Notes: generated by a model from the sequence alone, not told the origin. Shown: positions 16,742 to 27,416, numbered from the stretch's first letter. The stretch is DNA of 64,000 nt from Vibrio pelagius (GCF_024347575.1 NZ_AP025504.1:1317363-1381362), one strand, 5' to 3'. Program-made: numbers and translations.

Positions 16742-18307
16742 ATGACTGCCAGCCTCTCTTCTCAACAACGGGAAACACTTTTAAACGATACTGATCAGTT
16801 GGTATCGACGACCGACCTAAAAGGCGTGATTACTTATAGCAATGAGGCATTTTGTCGCATTGCAGAATACGAACAAGATGAACTTTTGGGCCAAAATCAT
16901 AATATTGTTCGTCATGATGAAATGCCCAAAGCCGCGTTTGCCGACATGTGGGTCAACCTTAAACAAGGTAAGGCATGGCGTGGTATTGTTAAGAATAAAA
17001 CCAAGTCTGGAGGGTATTACTGGGTAGATGCTTACGTAACGCCGATCTACGATGATGGTGTAATTAGTGGTTACCAGTCGGTTCGTGTGAAGCCTAAAGC
17101 TCAATGGGTACAAGTTGCAGATAAAGCTTACCAAGGTTTATTAAAGGCTGAGAAGAGTGGTCGCCAGTGGTCATTACAAATCAGTGACAGTGTTCGCTAT
17201 GCGATTCTTCTAGGCTCGCTTTCGGCTCCAGTACTATCGAACATGATGGAGGATCTAGGTCAGGCAGCACAGTGGTTGTGTAGCTTGCTACCTGTTTCTG
17301 CACTCGCATTGTTATTTAGACAAGAACTTATCGATACACCGCGCGAGCTTAAAAAGCTTCAATCTAAGTTTGATAGTGTTAGCCGTTTAGTGTACTCAGG
17401 CAATAGCCAGTTTTCGGTTGCCGATTTCCACCTTAAGTTGGCTTCGGCTCGTATCCGTACTGTATTAGGTCGAATGACCGATTCAGCGAAGCCAATTCAA
17501 GATTTGGCAGATAACTTGAGCGCGACTTCTTATCAAGTAACGGAAGCGCTTGATCAACAAACCAGAGACATCCTTGAAGTGCGTGAAGCGACGGCCGAAG
17601 TAGAAATGACGGCGAATGAAGTGTCATCGACAACTCAAGAAGCGCACCAGATCGTAGATATCACCTTCAAGACATGTGCAAGTGCAAAAGAGAGCATCGA
17701 CCAAACGCACAGCAACCTTGATAGTTTGAATGTACAGGCTGAAAAGGCGACTCAAACGACTTATCAGTTAAGCGACCAAGCTCAGAACGTCAGTAAAATG
17801 ATGGAAGAGATTGGTGGTATTGCTGAACAGACTAACTTGTTGGCTTTGAACGCTGCCATTGAAGCGGCGCGTGCGGGCGAGCAGGGGCGTGGTTTCGCTG
17901 TGGTAGCCGATGAAGTTCGTGCGCTCTCAGGTCGCACTTCTAAAGCGACGGTACAGATCAAAGAGAGCATTGAAACTATGCTACACACCATTGAAGGGTG
18001 GCAGCGTGATATCTTGGATAACCAAGCGCAAACCGCAAAATGTGGTGAATCTGCACAGGTAAGCTCTGAGCGACTCTCTGAGGTTGAGACGTTAATGGGA
18101 CAGATGAATCAATTGATGCAGTCTGTTGAGAACGCAGCTAACCAACAGCGTCAGCTTACTAGCGATGTGAACCTGCATATTCAGTCTATTGCTTCGACGG
18201 CGGAACAAAACCAAGCGGCGACACATTCAGTTAAAGAGAACTCAGATGATCTTAAGAATCAAGTAGGGGAGTTCCACATGCTTGCGCAGCGTTTTGAAGA
18301 GAAGTAA
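16742..18307 (+). CDS. PAS-domain methyl-accepting chemotaxis protein (Aer-like)
   Basis: A 521-aa chemoreceptor. A PAS domain occupies residues 15-120 and has the Aer-type sequence [21 protein letters not shown], then [11 protein letters not shown] hydrophobic anchor follows near 155-200 ([13 protein letters not shown], then [15 protein letters not shown]). The signalling domain is at 270-515, with the kinase-contact hairpin [20 protein letters not shown] and [20 protein letters not shown]. There is no periplasmic sensor domain, so it probably reads redox or energy state through a PAS cofactor. The start at 16742 (MTASLSS) is chosen because the upstream extension is not PAS-like. Confidence 0.88.
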   Translation: MTASLSSQQRETLLNDTDQLVSTTDLKGVITYSNEAFCRIAEYEQDELLGQNHNIVRHDEMPKAAFADMWVNLKQGKAWRGIVKNKTKSGGYYWVDAYVTPIYDDGVISGYQSVRVKPKAQWVQVADKAYQGLLKAEKSGRQWSLQISDSVRYAILLGSLSAPVLSNMMEDLGQAAQWLCSLLPVSALALLFRQELIDTPRELKKLQSKFDSVSRLVYSGNSQFSVADFHLKLASARIRTVLGRMTDSAKPIQDLADNLSATSYQVTEALDQQTRDILEVREATAEVEMTANEVSSTTQEAHQIVDITFKTCASAKESIDQTHSNLDSLNVQAEKATQTTYQLSDQAQNVSKMMEEIGGIAEQTNLLALNAAIEAARAGEQGRGFAVVADEVRALSGRTSKATVQIKESIETMLHTIEGWQRDILDNQAQTAKCGESAQVSSERLSEVETLMGQMNQLMQSVENAANQQRQLTSDVNLHIQSIASTAEQNQAATHSVKENSDDLKNQVGEFHMLAQRFEEK

Positions 18308-18338
18308 CAATAGCTCAGTTTGGCATCCATAGAATATC

Positions 18339-18366
18339 AAGCCCCGCACTCGCGGGGCTTTTCTTT
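18339..18366 (+). terminator. Terminator of the chemoreceptor gene
   Basis: AAGCCCCGC/GCGGGGCTT stem with a 4-base loop and a T-rich tail. Confidence 0.85.
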
Positions 18367-18480
18367 AGTCAGGTCGACTTTTGATTAACTATTGAGGCTC
18401 TTGTAGAGATACTTTTCACACGTCAGTGTCGACCAAAACCGTCAAGTTCAGTACTGAAGTCAATGTTGAAGAGATTCAAT

Positions 18481-18515
18481 AAAAAACGCCCCGCTAACTG
18501 TAGCGGGGCGTTTTA
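18481..18515 (-). terminator. Terminator of the transketolase gene
   Basis: On the minus strand the stem CGCCCCGCTA with its inverse is followed by TTTTTT. It lies 18 bases beyond the tkt stop. Confidence 0.85.
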
Positions 18516-18532
18516 GTATCCAGATGTAGAGA

Positions 18533-20524
18533 TTAAGCTAGAAGCTCTTTCGCTGTGTTTACTACGTTTTCAGTAGTGAAACCGAACATCTTGAATAGCT
18601 CACCTGCTGGTGCAGATTCGCCGAATGTTGTCATACCAATGATCTTGCCACCGAAGCCAACGTACTTGTACCAGAAGTCAGCGATGCCAGCTTCTACAGC
18701 GATACGAGCTGTTACGTCAGATGGAAGTACAGATTCACGGTACTGCGCGTCTTGCTTGTCGAATGCGTCAGTTGCAGGCATAGATACTACACGTACCTTC
18801 TTACCTTCAGCTGTCAGTTCAGCCGCAGCGTTAACCGCTAGCTCAACTTCAGAACCTGTAGCGATAAGGATAAGCTCTGGCTTGCCTGCACAATCTTTCA
18901 GGATGTAACCACCCTTCGCGATGTTAGCTACTTGCTCTTCGCTACGCTCTTGCTGTGCAAGGTTTTGACGAGAGAAGATTAGAGACGTTGGGCCGTCTTT
19001 ACGCTCGATAGCCAGTTTCCAAGCGACTGCAGACTCAACTTGGTCACATGGGCGCCATGTGCTCATGTTTGGAGTTAGACGTAGAGAAGCCATTTGCTCA
19101 ACTGGTTGGTGAGTTGGGCCATCTTCGCCAAGACCGATAGAATCGTGCGTGTAAACTTGAATGTTCTGAACTTTCATCAGAGCAGCCATGCGCATTGCGT
19201 TACGAGCGTATTCCATGAACATTAGGAAAGTAGCGCCGTATGGTACGAAACCACCGTGCAGAGCGATACCGTTCATGATCGCCGTCATACCGAATTCACG
19301 TACACCGTAGTGGATGTAGTTACCCGCTGGATCTTCAGCAGAAACAGACTTAGAACCAGACCACATAGTTAGGTTAGATGGTGCAAGGTCAGCAGAGCCG
19401 CCTAGGAATTCAGGTAGCATAGCACCGAACGCTTCTAGTGCGTTTTGAGATGCTTTACGTGATGCGATGTTTGCAGGATTTGCTTGAAGATCAGCAATGA
19501 TTTGGTTTGCTTTCTCTTCCCACTGTGCTGGAAGTTCACCGTTTACGCGGCGTTTGAATTCAGCTGCCAGCTCAGGGTATGCTGCTTCATAAGCTGCAAG
19601 TTTCTCGTTCCACGCTGCTTCCTTAGCTGCGCCTGCTTCTTTCGCATCCCATTCTGCGTAGACTTCCGACGGAATTTCAAAAGGACCGTGCTCCCAACCA
19701 AGTTCTTTACGTGTAGCTGCAATTTCTTCAGCGCCTAGTGGTGCACCGTGACAGTCGTGTGAACCAGATTTGTTTGGAGAACCAAAACCGATGATAGTCT
19801 TAGTACAGATTAGAGTAGGGCGTGGATCTGCTTTTGCTGCAATGATTGCTGCGTTGATTGCTTCAGCATCGTGGCCATCTACTGCTGGGATTACGTGCCA
19901 GCCGTATGCTTCAAAACGCTTAGGTGTATCATCAGAGAACCAGCCTTCAACGTGACCATCGATGGAGATACCGTTGTCATCCCAGAAAGCGATCAGCTTA
20001 CCAAGACCTAGCGTACCTGCTAGAGAACATGCTTCGTGAGAGATACCTTCCATCAGACAGCCGTCACCCATGAATGCATAAGTGAAGTGGTCAACGATGT
20101 CGTGGCCTTCTTTGTTGAATTGTGCTGCTAGAGTTTTCTCAGCAAGCGCCATACCAACAGCGTTAGTGATACCTTGACCTAGAGGGCCAGTAGTTGTTTC
20201 GATACCTGGTGCGTAACCGTACTCTGGGTGACCTGGAGTCTTAGAGTGCAGTTGACGGAAGTTCTTAAGATCTTCGATTGATAGCTCGTAGCCTGCTAGG
20301 TGAAGCAGAGAGTAAATCAGCATAGAGCCGTGGCCGTTTGAAAGAACGAAACGGTCGCGGTCTGCCCACTCTGGGTTTGATGGGTTGTGGTTTAGGTGAT
20401 CACGCCAAAGAACTTCAGCAATGTCAGCCATACCCATAGGTGCGCCAGGGTGACCAGAGTTTGCTTGTTGTACGCCGTCCATGCTAAGAGCACGAATAGC
20501 ATTAGCTAAATGTTTACGATCCAT
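18533..20524 (-). CDS. tkt: Transketolase
   Basis: A 663-aa cytoplasmic thiamine-diphosphate enzyme of the pentose phosphate pathway that moves two-carbon units between sugar phosphates. Length equals that of E. coli TktA. Visible motifs are the [13 protein letters not shown] segment near residue 65, the ThDP-binding [18 protein letters not shown] near 154-171, and [17 protein letters not shown] near 470. It lies downstream of the transaldolase gene on the same strand with a hairpin between them. The pair faces a SorC-family regulator, so it is probably a regulated, sugar-responsive copy. Other tkt copies may exist elsewhere in the genome. Confidence 0.96.
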   Translation of the reverse strand: MDRKHLANAIRALSMDGVQQANSGHPGAPMGMADIAEVLWRDHLNHNPSNPEWADRDRFVLSNGHGSMLIYSLLHLAGYELSIEDLKNFRQLHSKTPGHPEYGYAPGIETTTGPLGQGITNAVGMALAEKTLAAQFNKEGHDIVDHFTYAFMGDGCLMEGISHEACSLAGTLGLGKLIAFWDDNGISIDGHVEGWFSDDTPKRFEAYGWHVIPAVDGHDAEAINAAIIAAKADPRPTLICTKTIIGFGSPNKSGSHDCHGAPLGAEEIAATRKELGWEHGPFEIPSEVYAEWDAKEAGAAKEAAWNEKLAAYEAAYPELAAEFKRRVNGELPAQWEEKANQIIADLQANPANIASRKASQNALEAFGAMLPEFLGGSADLAPSNLTMWSGSKSVSAEDPAGNYIHYGVREFGMTAIMNGIALHGGFVPYGATFLMFMEYARNAMRMAALMKVQNIQVYTHDSIGLGEDGPTHQPVEQMASLRLTPNMSTWRPCDQVESAVAWKLAIERKDGPTSLIFSRQNLAQQERSEEQVANIAKGGYILKDCAGKPELILIATGSEVELAVNAAAELTAEGKKVRVVSMPATDAFDKQDAQYRESVLPSDVTARIAVEAGIADFWYKYVGFGGKIIGMTTFGESAPAGELFKMFGFTTENVVNTAKELLA

Positions 20525-20563
20525 AATAACTACCAGTGTTTAAATATTGAAATTGGAAATTGA

Positions 20564-20592
20564 AAGGGGAACGCAAACGTTCCCCTTTTTTA
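20564..20592 (-). terminator. Hairpin between tal and tkt
   Basis: A 10-bp stem (AAGGGGAACG with its inverse) has a 4-base loop. On the minus strand the following run is TTTCAATTT, which is weak, so partial read-through from tal into tkt is likely. Confidence 0.6.
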
Positions 20593-20603
20593 ATTCTGTG
20601 TGA

Positions 20604-21554
20604 TTACAGCTTAGCTGCGATCATGTCTTCAAGTTTGCCTTGGTCAACAGCGAAGTTGCGGATACCTTCTGCAACTTTCTCAACTGCCATAGCGTCTAGG
20701 TTGTGCTCCCATAGGAACTCAGCGTGAGTCATTGGAGCTGGACGCTCTTTAGAGCCTTTAGAGTCAACTAGCTTCTCTACAACTTCACCTTCAGCGGCTT
20801 CTAGTTCAGCTAGAAGAGCAGGAGCGATAGTTAGACGGTCACAACCAGCAAGTTCTAGGATCTCGCCGATGTTACGGAAGCTTGCGCCCATAACAACAGT
20901 GTTGTAGCCGTAGTCTTTGTAGTAGTTGTAGATATCAGTTACTGAGATTACACCTGGATCTTCTTGAGCTTCAAAGTCACGACCTTCTTTCGCTTTGTAC
21001 CAATCCATGATACGACCAACGAATGGCGAGATTAGGAATACGCCAGCTTCAGCACAAGCACGAGCCTGAGCGAATGAGAATAGAAGAGTAAGGTTACAGT
21101 TGATGCCTTCTTTCTCTAGGATTTCAGCAGCGCGGATACCTTCCCAAGTAGAAGCCAGTTTGATTAGGATACGATCGTTAGTGATGCCAGCATCGTTGTA
21201 CATTTTTACTAGCTGACGAGCTTTCGCTACGCTGCCTTCAGTGTCGTAAGAAAGGCGCGCATCAACTTCTGTAGAGATACGGCCTGGGATTGTTTTCAGG
21301 ATTTCTTTACCGATGTTTACTGCAAGCATGTCACAAGTGTCTTGAACTTGTTGTGCTTTATCTGAGCTTTGTGCTTTAGCGTATTCAATTGAAGCATCGA
21401 TAAGCGGTGCATACTCTGCGATTTGAGCCGCTTTAAGAATCAGAGAAGGGTTAGTGGTTGCGTCTTCTGGTTGATACTTTTTGATTGCGTCAATTTCACC
21501 AGTGTCTGCTACTACTGTCGTTAGTTTACGAAGTTGCTCTAATTTGTTGCTCAT
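20604..21554 (-). CDS. tal: Transaldolase
   Basis: A 316-aa cytoplasmic enzyme that transfers a dihydroxyacetone unit between sugar phosphates. The Schiff-base lysine lies in [20 protein letters not shown] near residue 132. The N-terminal motif [12 protein letters not shown] is intact. The start at 21554 (MSNKLEQLR) follows AGGATGATC and gives the TalB-like length; upstream in-frame codons add three residues. It leads the tal-tkt pair. The divergent promoter region carries inverted repeats likely bound by the SorC-type regulator at 22013. Confidence 0.96.
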   Translation of the reverse strand: MSNKLEQLRKLTTVVADTGEIDAIKKYQPEDATTNPSLILKAAQIAEYAPLIDASIEYAKAQSSDKAQQVQDTCDMLAVNIGKEILKTIPGRISTEVDARLSYDTEGSVAKARQLVKMYNDAGITNDRILIKLASTWEGIRAAEILEKEGINCNLTLLFSFAQARACAEAGVFLISPFVGRIMDWYKAKEGRDFEAQEDPGVISVTDIYNYYKDYGYNTVVMGASFRNIGEILELAGCDRLTIAPALLAELEAAEGEVVEKLVDSKGSKERPAPMTHAEFLWEHNLDAMAVEKVAEGIRNFAVDQGKLEDMIAAKL

Positions 21555-22012
21555 TTTGATCATCCTATCTATCGCATAACATCTCGTGAGAGGGGAGATG
21601 TGGGCATTTGCAAGCTAGCTAATAAACGACTCATCACCAAATCATTGGTTCAGTTGTTCATTAATTTTAAAATTTCGAGCTGACGAACATTTGCTTCGAA
21701 CATATGTTCGTTGGCTGAGTAAATGATGAAGCCATATTTATCCGATCTCGCGCTAAAGTCAATGGGAAGTAGTGCAGTAAAGTGACTTTAATCAAATATA
21801 ATTTACTCCAATAAACACGGGGTCTGAAAGCAAACGTTTAATGCTTGTGTGTTAAGCCGTTTAATGACTCTTTGATGACAAAGTTCTATGTGATCATTTG
21901 TTTTCTACCATTACAAATGTTCATGATGTAAACTGATGCGACAGTTGCTTTGCTATCGGGCATTTGCTGCTTATTTAGGTGAATAAATTGTTAAATACTT
22001 GTTGGGTGGTAT
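21555..22012. other. Divergent control region of tal-tkt and the SorC-type regulator
   Basis: No gene is seen in this stretch. It carries the operator-like repeats at 21682-21711 and a third half-site at 21914-21922. Confidence 0.5.
21682..21711. promoter_or_regulatory. Probable SorC-type operator cluster
   Basis: CGAACATATGTTCG at 21697-21710 is a perfect 14-base palindrome. A further half-site, GACGAACATTTG, lies at 21682-21693. The inverse of GAACATTTG recurs exactly at 21914-21922. The arrangement of repeated half-sites in a divergent promoter fits a tetrameric SorC-family repressor controlling tal-tkt and itself. Confidence 0.6.
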
Positions 22013-23020
22013 ATGAGTAAGAATATTCAAGATGTGTCGGAAGAAAATACTGATCTTCTCACTGAAGTGGCGGTTGCCTACTATCAAGACGGTGCGACAC
22101 AAGAAGAGATATCGAAAAAGTTCTCAATCTCTCGTGCAAAGGTTGGTCGAATGCTCAAGCAAGCGCGAGACGAAGGTATCGTAGAAATTACGGTAAAGTA
22201 CCACCCGGTGTTTAGTGCCAAAATTGAGCAGCGCTTAATTGAGCGCTTTGGTGTTAAGCGCGCACTTGTTGCGCTGGATCAACCGAATGAAGAGCAACAA
22301 CGACAACAAGTCGCAGGTTTAGTATCTAATTACCTAACCAGTACCTTAAAAAACGGCATGGTAGTGACAGTAGGCCAGGGGCGTAACGTATCGTCTGTGG
22401 CGCACTACACTGGTGTAATTACGCCACGTGATTGTAAGTTCGTATGTGGTATCGGAGGTATTCACCCAAGAGGGGGGATGTTTAATGCCGACCACATTTG
22501 CCGTCAGCTAGCGAAAAAGTACGGTGGTTCGTCGGAAACCTTGTATGCCCCGGCTTATGCCGAGAATAAAGCGCAAAAAACTGCCTTTATGGAAAATAGT
22601 ACCGTTAAGCAAACTCTCGACCTTGCCCGAAAAGCTGATGTAGCATTAGTCGGCATTGGTGATATGAGTGAAAACAGCTACATGGTGGATCTAGGCTGGT
22701 TTACGGCGGGTGAGGTGGTTCAATCTCGTTTGCTACAAGGTGTCGTTGGTGATTTTGCAGGTTATGATTTCTTCGATGTACACGGTAAAGCAGCTAATAC
22801 GGTAATGAGTGACCGTGTTATCGGCTTGGGTTTGGAAGAGTTTCGCCCGATTGCTGAGGTGATTGCTATTGCTGCTGAGAATAGTAAGCCGCTTGCACTG
22901 CTTGGTGCACTTCGTACTGGGGTTGTGGATGTGATTGCAACCAGCGTAAGCAACGCATTGACTGTTCTCAACTTGGATGAGCAGATGAAATATGCAGAAA
23001 AGGGTGGAAGTGCTAAGTAA
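22013..23020 (+). CDS. SorC-family sugar-responsive transcriptional regulator
   Basis: A 335-aa regulator. The N-terminal helix-turn-helix at residues 15-60 reads YQDGATQEEISKKFSISRAK followed by VGRMLKQARDEGIVEI. The C-terminal sugar-phosphate-binding domain at 65-325 has the family feature VTVGQGRNVSSVA and later LALLGALRTGVVDVIATS. The ATG at 22013 follows TTGGGTGGTAT. It is divergent from tal-tkt, and repeated GAACATTTG/GAACAT half-sites lie between. I infer that it adjusts transaldolase and transketolase to a phosphorylated sugar; the ligand is unknown. Confidence 0.87.
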   Translation: MSKNIQDVSEENTDLLTEVAVAYYQDGATQEEISKKFSISRAKVGRMLKQARDEGIVEITVKYHPVFSAKIEQRLIERFGVKRALVALDQPNEEQQRQQVAGLVSNYLTSTLKNGMVVTVGQGRNVSSVAHYTGVITPRDCKFVCGIGGIHPRGGMFNADHICRQLAKKYGGSSETLYAPAYAENKAQKTAFMENSTVKQTLDLARKADVALVGIGDMSENSYMVDLGWFTAGEVVQSRLLQGVVGDFAGYDFFDVHGKAANTVMSDRVIGLGLEEFRPIAEVIAIAAENSKPLALLGALRTGVVDVIATSVSNALTVLNLDEQMKYAEKGGSAK

Positions 23021-23107
23021 CTCATTTGTGGGTTTATTTAGTTAGCGACATTCGATCAGACTTACTTGGGTAAAATAAACAAAAATGGAAGCGTCGGCTT
23101 CCATTTT

Positions 23108-25405
23108 TTATGCTTCGCACTCTTCCTCAACTGAAGGTGTATATCGCTTTAGGTATTGGCTAAGCTCTTCATATGGTATTGGTTTAGCAAAGTAATAGCC
23201 TTGCATTAAGTCACAGTGGCAAGCCTTCAAGACATCGAAGTGCTCTTTGGTCTCGACGCCTTCTGCCAGTACCACCATGCCAAAGTTTTTACCAATAGCG
23301 ATGATGTTTTGAACCATCGTCAGAGATTGGGTATCGCAGTTAATGTTCTCAATAAAGCTCTTATCGATCTTCAATTCATAGATAGGTAATGCCTTCAACA
23401 TGCTCAGAGAAGAGTACCCCGTACCAAAATCATCCAGTGAGATCTTAATGCCTTTATCATAGAGTGATTCAAATATAGGGCGTACTTGTTGTACATCTTC
23501 TATGAATAAGTTCTCGGTGATCTCCAGCGTGAGATAGTCACTAGGGAACTGGTATTTTTCAAGCGTCGCTAATAGGTGTTCTGTAAATGAAGCGTGCATA
23601 AACTGGCGCACAGAAATATTGATTGACAAACCCAGCTTCAACTTTTCGATCCGATGCAGGTGTGCAATCTGCTGAATACTGGATTCAATGATGAACTCAC
23701 CCAATTTAGGCATTAACCCCGTTTTTTCAGCGATGGGAATGAAGACGTCAGGTGGCACAAATCCTAGCTCATCATCGATCCAGCGCACCAGTGCTTCAAC
23801 GCCATGAACAGTGCCATCTGCTCGTAGAAGCGGCTGGAACACCATAAAGAGGGTCTGCTTCTCAACAGCAACTCTCAGTTTTTGCTCAACCTTCATTTTG
23901 TATAGGTGAGTTTCCTGCATCTCCGCAGTGAACATGCTGTACGAGTTTTGCTGCTGTTTCGCTTTATACATTGAGATATCAGCCGAACGCAGAAGACTAT
24001 CTAGATCTGTGCCGTGCTGTGGGAACTGAGCGATCCCGATACTGCAACTTAACAGGAACTGTGATTCGTCTACGTCATAAGGTTTCGATAACACCTCAAT
24101 AATTCGTTCCGCCAAGCGTTGCAACTCTCTCTCATTGGAAAGAGGGGTTAAGAATAAGAACTCATCACTTGCGTCTCTTATTACGAGGCTTAAGCGTGAT
24201 TGGAAGCGACTAAGGCGTAGGGCGATTTGTTTGAGAATCTTATCGCCGAAATCATGCCCATGCGTGTCATTCACACTCTTAAAATTGTCGATATCGATAA
24301 ATAGCAAAGTAAACGGATGTTTTTCATCATCAAGCCACTTGCTGATATTTTGACGCATATAGAATCGATTGGGTAAAGAGGTCAGCGGATCGTGATTCGC
24401 TTGGTAGATAAGTTGCTTGCGTGTGCGAAGCTCACTCTTTGAAATCGATTTTACCAATACATAAAAGCCAGCGTGTAGCAGCAAGAAAACGGCAATGTAG
24501 ATACTAAATTCTTCCCAAAATACCAGATCGACATGAGCAAGTTCTGTTGTACCGATAACCCAAAGTTTGTAATCGTTTAGGTACCTCTTGGTTACGATGC
24601 TATTGTTGCCTTGTTGCTCCACGATTGTTGAATAAATTTTTCCACTTTCCTTGGCATCTTGGATCGTGATTTTGTGCGACTTGGTAAAGCTATTGTTGAT
24701 ATGCTCGACCATATTCCGATCAACGGGGGTCGAGTAGGGTCTCAGCGAAACCACATCTTTTGAGTAGAATTGTTGATATAGATCGTCACGTAGTAGGCTT
24801 AAACTATTGTATTCAGCCGTATTAACGTTCTTTTTAAATAGGATAGTGCTATTGAGCTTTAACCCAGCCGTCATTACCGCGGCTACATCAGTGCCGTTGA
24901 TGGAAATTGACTTACGAATAGGGATAACCAGCGTACCTAAGGAGTCTTGAAAGTAGGTTCGGCCTAGCACCATTTTTTGGCTTTCAATCGCTTCCAAAAA
25001 TGAGTCGCGTGTGTAGTCATAGTTGAGAAGATTGGGTTGTTCAGCCAGCAGCAAATTCGAGCTAACGGCTAAATATTCTCCTCGAGGATTGATCAAGCCG
25101 AAGGCGGCGATGGCTGGGTGAGTGTCAAGTAGCTTGTCCAAGATAGGACGGATCTGGAGTGCGGCTGTACGAGTAAAATCGGATTGTTGGAGTAGTTGAT
25201 GGCCGACGACTTCCAGTAGCGCTTCTTGGCTAGTAAGAAGAGATTCGATAGAGTTCGAAAACAGTTCTAGTTGCATATGCTGCTGGCGCGTAAAGTCGTC
25301 TCGGTTAGTTTGCCATTTGATAATCCCAAACGCAGAAAAAAGTATCAAAGTCAGCAGTACGATTAATACGTACAACGTCCAGATATTTTTTTTGAATACA
25401 GCCAT
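23108..25405 (-). CDS. Membrane GGDEF-EAL protein, probable c-di-GMP phosphodiesterase
   Basis: A 765-aa inner-membrane signalling protein. A transmembrane helix at residues 8-30 is followed by a periplasmic sensory domain to about 285 and a second helix near 290-310. The GGDEF domain is at 330-490, but its signature is ASDEF, with both glycines lost, so cyclase activity is unlikely. The EAL domain at 505-750 keeps EALVRW, NISVRQF, DDFGTGYSSL and KIDKSFI, so phosphodiesterase activity is expected. The ATG at 25405 follows AAAGGCG. It is monocistronic. The signal sensed is unknown. Confidence 0.88.
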   Translation of the reverse strand: MAVFKKNIWTLYVLIVLLTLILFSAFGIIKWQTNRDDFTRQQHMQLELFSNSIESLLTSQEALLEVVGHQLLQQSDFTRTAALQIRPILDKLLDTHPAIAAFGLINPRGEYLAVSSNLLLAEQPNLLNYDYTRDSFLEAIESQKMVLGRTYFQDSLGTLVIPIRKSISINGTDVAAVMTAGLKLNSTILFKKNVNTAEYNSLSLLRDDLYQQFYSKDVVSLRPYSTPVDRNMVEHINNSFTKSHKITIQDAKESGKIYSTIVEQQGNNSIVTKRYLNDYKLWVIGTTELAHVDLVFWEEFSIYIAVFLLLHAGFYVLVKSISKSELRTRKQLIYQANHDPLTSLPNRFYMRQNISKWLDDEKHPFTLLFIDIDNFKSVNDTHGHDFGDKILKQIALRLSRFQSRLSLVIRDASDEFLFLTPLSNERELQRLAERIIEVLSKPYDVDESQFLLSCSIGIAQFPQHGTDLDSLLRSADISMYKAKQQQNSYSMFTAEMQETHLYKMKVEQKLRVAVEKQTLFMVFQPLLRADGTVHGVEALVRWIDDELGFVPPDVFIPIAEKTGLMPKLGEFIIESSIQQIAHLHRIEKLKLGLSINISVRQFMHASFTEHLLATLEKYQFPSDYLTLEITENLFIEDVQQVRPIFESLYDKGIKISLDDFGTGYSSLSMLKALPIYELKIDKSFIENINCDTQSLTMVQNIIAIGKNFGMVVLAEGVETKEHFDVLKACHCDLMQGYYFAKPIPYEELSQYLKRYTPSVEEECEA

Positions 25406-25590
25406 ACAACGCCTTTGGATCTAGATAACACTCATGTAACGGCCAATTTTGAGAAACCTTGAATCGAAATTATAAAAAAGAGCACCGTACCTGTTCTGTT
25501 GTATAGTAACAAAACACATATTGATTGAGTATAATTTCGATCAAAATCATCTGTTATTTGGTTGAGTAGGATGACCTTTTGAGCTGACGT

Positions 25591-26436
25591 TTATGATTTG
25601 GTCACTTCGATCGGCAGGTTTTCATTGGATCCCCATTCTGTCCATGAACCGTCGTAAACACTCATGGGATTGTGGTATCCCGCCATTTTCGCAGCGAGCA
25701 AAATAATACAAGCTGTAACCCCGGAACCACAGCTAAAGACCATGGGTAACTGTTGGTGAATGTCTAAATCGCTGAAGACCGTTTTGAGTTCCTGCTCTGA
25801 TTTTAAACGCCCTTGCTCCATGACTTGAGAAAATGGGAGACAAACAGAGTGTGGAATGTGACCGCTTCTTAGTCCCGGACGAGGCTCTGGTACTTTTGAG
25901 TCGAAACGAGCTTGAGAGCGTGCATCAAGAATATTGGCTTGTTGCGTTTTCGAGTAGTCGTTTACTTGATCAGCATCGATGAAGTACTGTTCGTCTAAGG
26001 TGCCTTCAAAGTCACCCAAAGTGTCGGCACTTGTGTAGTTTGAAACGGTCTCGAAGCCGCTCTCTATCCATGCAGGTAAACCACCGTCTAGAATCAGAGT
26101 ATTGGTATGGCCCATAGCTAAGAACATCCACCAAGCGCGTGGTGAGGCAAACGTACCTGCATTGTCATACACCACAACGGTACTGTTATTGTTTATACCA
26201 AGCGCTCGAGCACGTTCGTTGAAGTGTTTCTCGGTAGGGAACATGTGCGGAAGCAAGGTGTGTTTATGACAGAAGTCTTTGTCGTAGTCGAATCTCACTG
26301 AGCCCGGAATAAACTGGTCCGTAATTTTTTTTGCTTCGCCTGGGATTTGAAATTCAATACTGGCATCGAGAAGAATAATGTCTTGCTGTTGTAGCAGCTC
26401 GTGCAACTGAGCGGGTGTGATCAGAGATTGAGTCAT
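25591..26436 (-). CDS. sseA: 3-mercaptopyruvate sulfurtransferase (SseA-like)
   Basis: A 281-aa tandem-rhodanese enzyme that transfers sulfur from 3-mercaptopyruvate to thiols or cyanide in the cytoplasm. The inactive N-terminal rhodanese domain covers residues 5-135. The catalytic domain covers 155-275 with the loop CGSGVTAC, whose first Cys is the sulfur carrier and whose CGSGVTA sequence is typical of SseA rather than thiosulfate sulfurtransferase. DARSQARFDSKVPEPRPGLR is the conserved substrate region. GTGGAGCACT precedes the ATG. Confidence 0.9.
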   Translation of the reverse strand: MTQSLITPAQLHELLQQQDIILLDASIEFQIPGEAKKITDQFIPGSVRFDYDKDFCHKHTLLPHMFPTEKHFNERARALGINNNSTVVVYDNAGTFASPRAWWMFLAMGHTNTLILDGGLPAWIESGFETVSNYTSADTLGDFEGTLDEQYFIDADQVNDYSKTQQANILDARSQARFDSKVPEPRPGLRSGHIPHSVCLPFSQVMEQGRLKSEQELKTVFSDLDIHQQLPMVFSCGSGVTACIILLAAKMAGYHNPMSVYDGSWTEWGSNENLPIEVTKS

Positions 26437-26503
26437 AGTGCTCCACTTCCTGTGTTGTTATTGTTTAATTTGAGATATTTAAAAAAGATGAACTTCGGGC
26501 AAG

Positions 26504-26827
26504 CTATTGGGTGCTGTCTGCGGCGATACAGTGCTGATATTTATAGCTTTGTTGCCCAGTAGCTTGATTCAATAATGCATCAACAATCACTATAGAATCA
26601 ATGGGGCATTCAAGAGTTGCAGGGACTGACAATCGAAAGCTTGGCTCATCACCAAGTTTTAAGGTTAAGTAACGACGGTGGCCATCAAGCGATTGGGTAA
26701 GGGTATTCGCTATGACGATCGCTCGCTTTTCTACAGGAACAGAGGAATGGGCGGTTAACTGAATTAACGCCACTAAAACTACACCCCCCAAACCTAGAAT
26801 AACAAACGCTAACTTTATCTGTTTCAT
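26504..26827 (-). CDS. Small membrane-anchored protein of unknown function
   Basis: A 107-aa protein. Residues 7-26 (AFVILGLGGVVLVALIQLTA) form an uncleaved signal anchor or signal peptide. The rest is a small soluble domain, presumably periplasmic, with two cysteines (ECPID and QHCIA) that could form a disulfide. The gene lies 67 bases upstream of sseA on the same strand and may be co-transcribed. The ribosome binding site is weak. I do not recognise the family. Confidence 0.6.
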   Translation of the reverse strand: MKQIKLAFVILGLGGVVLVALIQLTAHSSVPVEKRAIVIANTLTQSLDGHRRYLTLKLGDEPSFRLSVPATLECPIDSIVIVDALLNQATGQQSYKYQHCIAADSTQ

Positions 26828-26972
26828 AGAGTTGTTTGGGTTCCTAGACTATGTGCGGTTAGTTTTAAGATACGCCAATTATACTCAATTACGAACTTCT
26901 CCGAGTAAGTTCGTGAGATAACTAACAACAAAAAGCGAGCCCATATGAGCTCGCTCGTATTTGGTTGGGTCT

Positions 26973-27416
26973 CTACCACGTAACTTGCATCACATCTGAT
27001 GAAACCACTTGCTGAAGCGGCGCTTGACCATCATAGAACCAGATCTCAATCAGGATGTTCTCCTCGCTGATTGGAGCGGTAAATGAAGAGCTAAATTGTC
27101 CGTTGTTTAATGACCCCGCTAGTAATCGGCTTGAATAGTCTGGCTTAAAAGTCGCGTCACTGCGTTCAGAATAGCGGCTGTACACAGATACGAATGAACG
27201 GTTCGTCGATATATGACTGATGTCGATATTAAGGTCATGCTGCTCGACTGGGTTGTAGTCAAAACCATCGGGTACGGTTAAGTCGGACATCGTGCTTGCC
27301 ACTGCCGGAGCGGGTGCAGCCGTTGAACCGCCACCTCCGCCGCCCCCACCTCCACCACAACCAAAGATTAATGTAGTGGTGGCGAGTAGTATTATTAATG
27401 ATGCTTGTTTAACCAT
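26973..27416 (-). CDS. Polyglycine lipoprotein downstream of the LruC protein
   Basis: A 147-aa lipoprotein starting at 27416 (MVKQASLI). The signal peptide ends in the lipobox IFGC near residue 20. The lipid-anchored Cys is followed by ten glycines, a flexible spacer common in Vibrio lipoproteins, and then by an A/P-rich linker. Residues 45-147 look like a compact beta domain (SFVSVYSRYSERSD, then ILIEIWFYDG). GGAAGCGGAG precedes this start, but an in-frame ATG at 27515 also has GAGGAG at good spacing and would add 33 residues. It directly follows the LruC gene, so the two probably act together at the cell surface. Confidence 0.7.
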   Translation of the reverse strand: MVKQASLIILLATTTLIFGCGGGGGGGGGGSTAAPAPAVASTMSDLTVPDGFDYNPVEQHDLNIDISHISTNRSFVSVYSRYSERSDATFKPDYSSRLLAGSLNNGQFSSSFTAPISEENILIEIWFYDGQAPLQQVVSSDVMQVTW

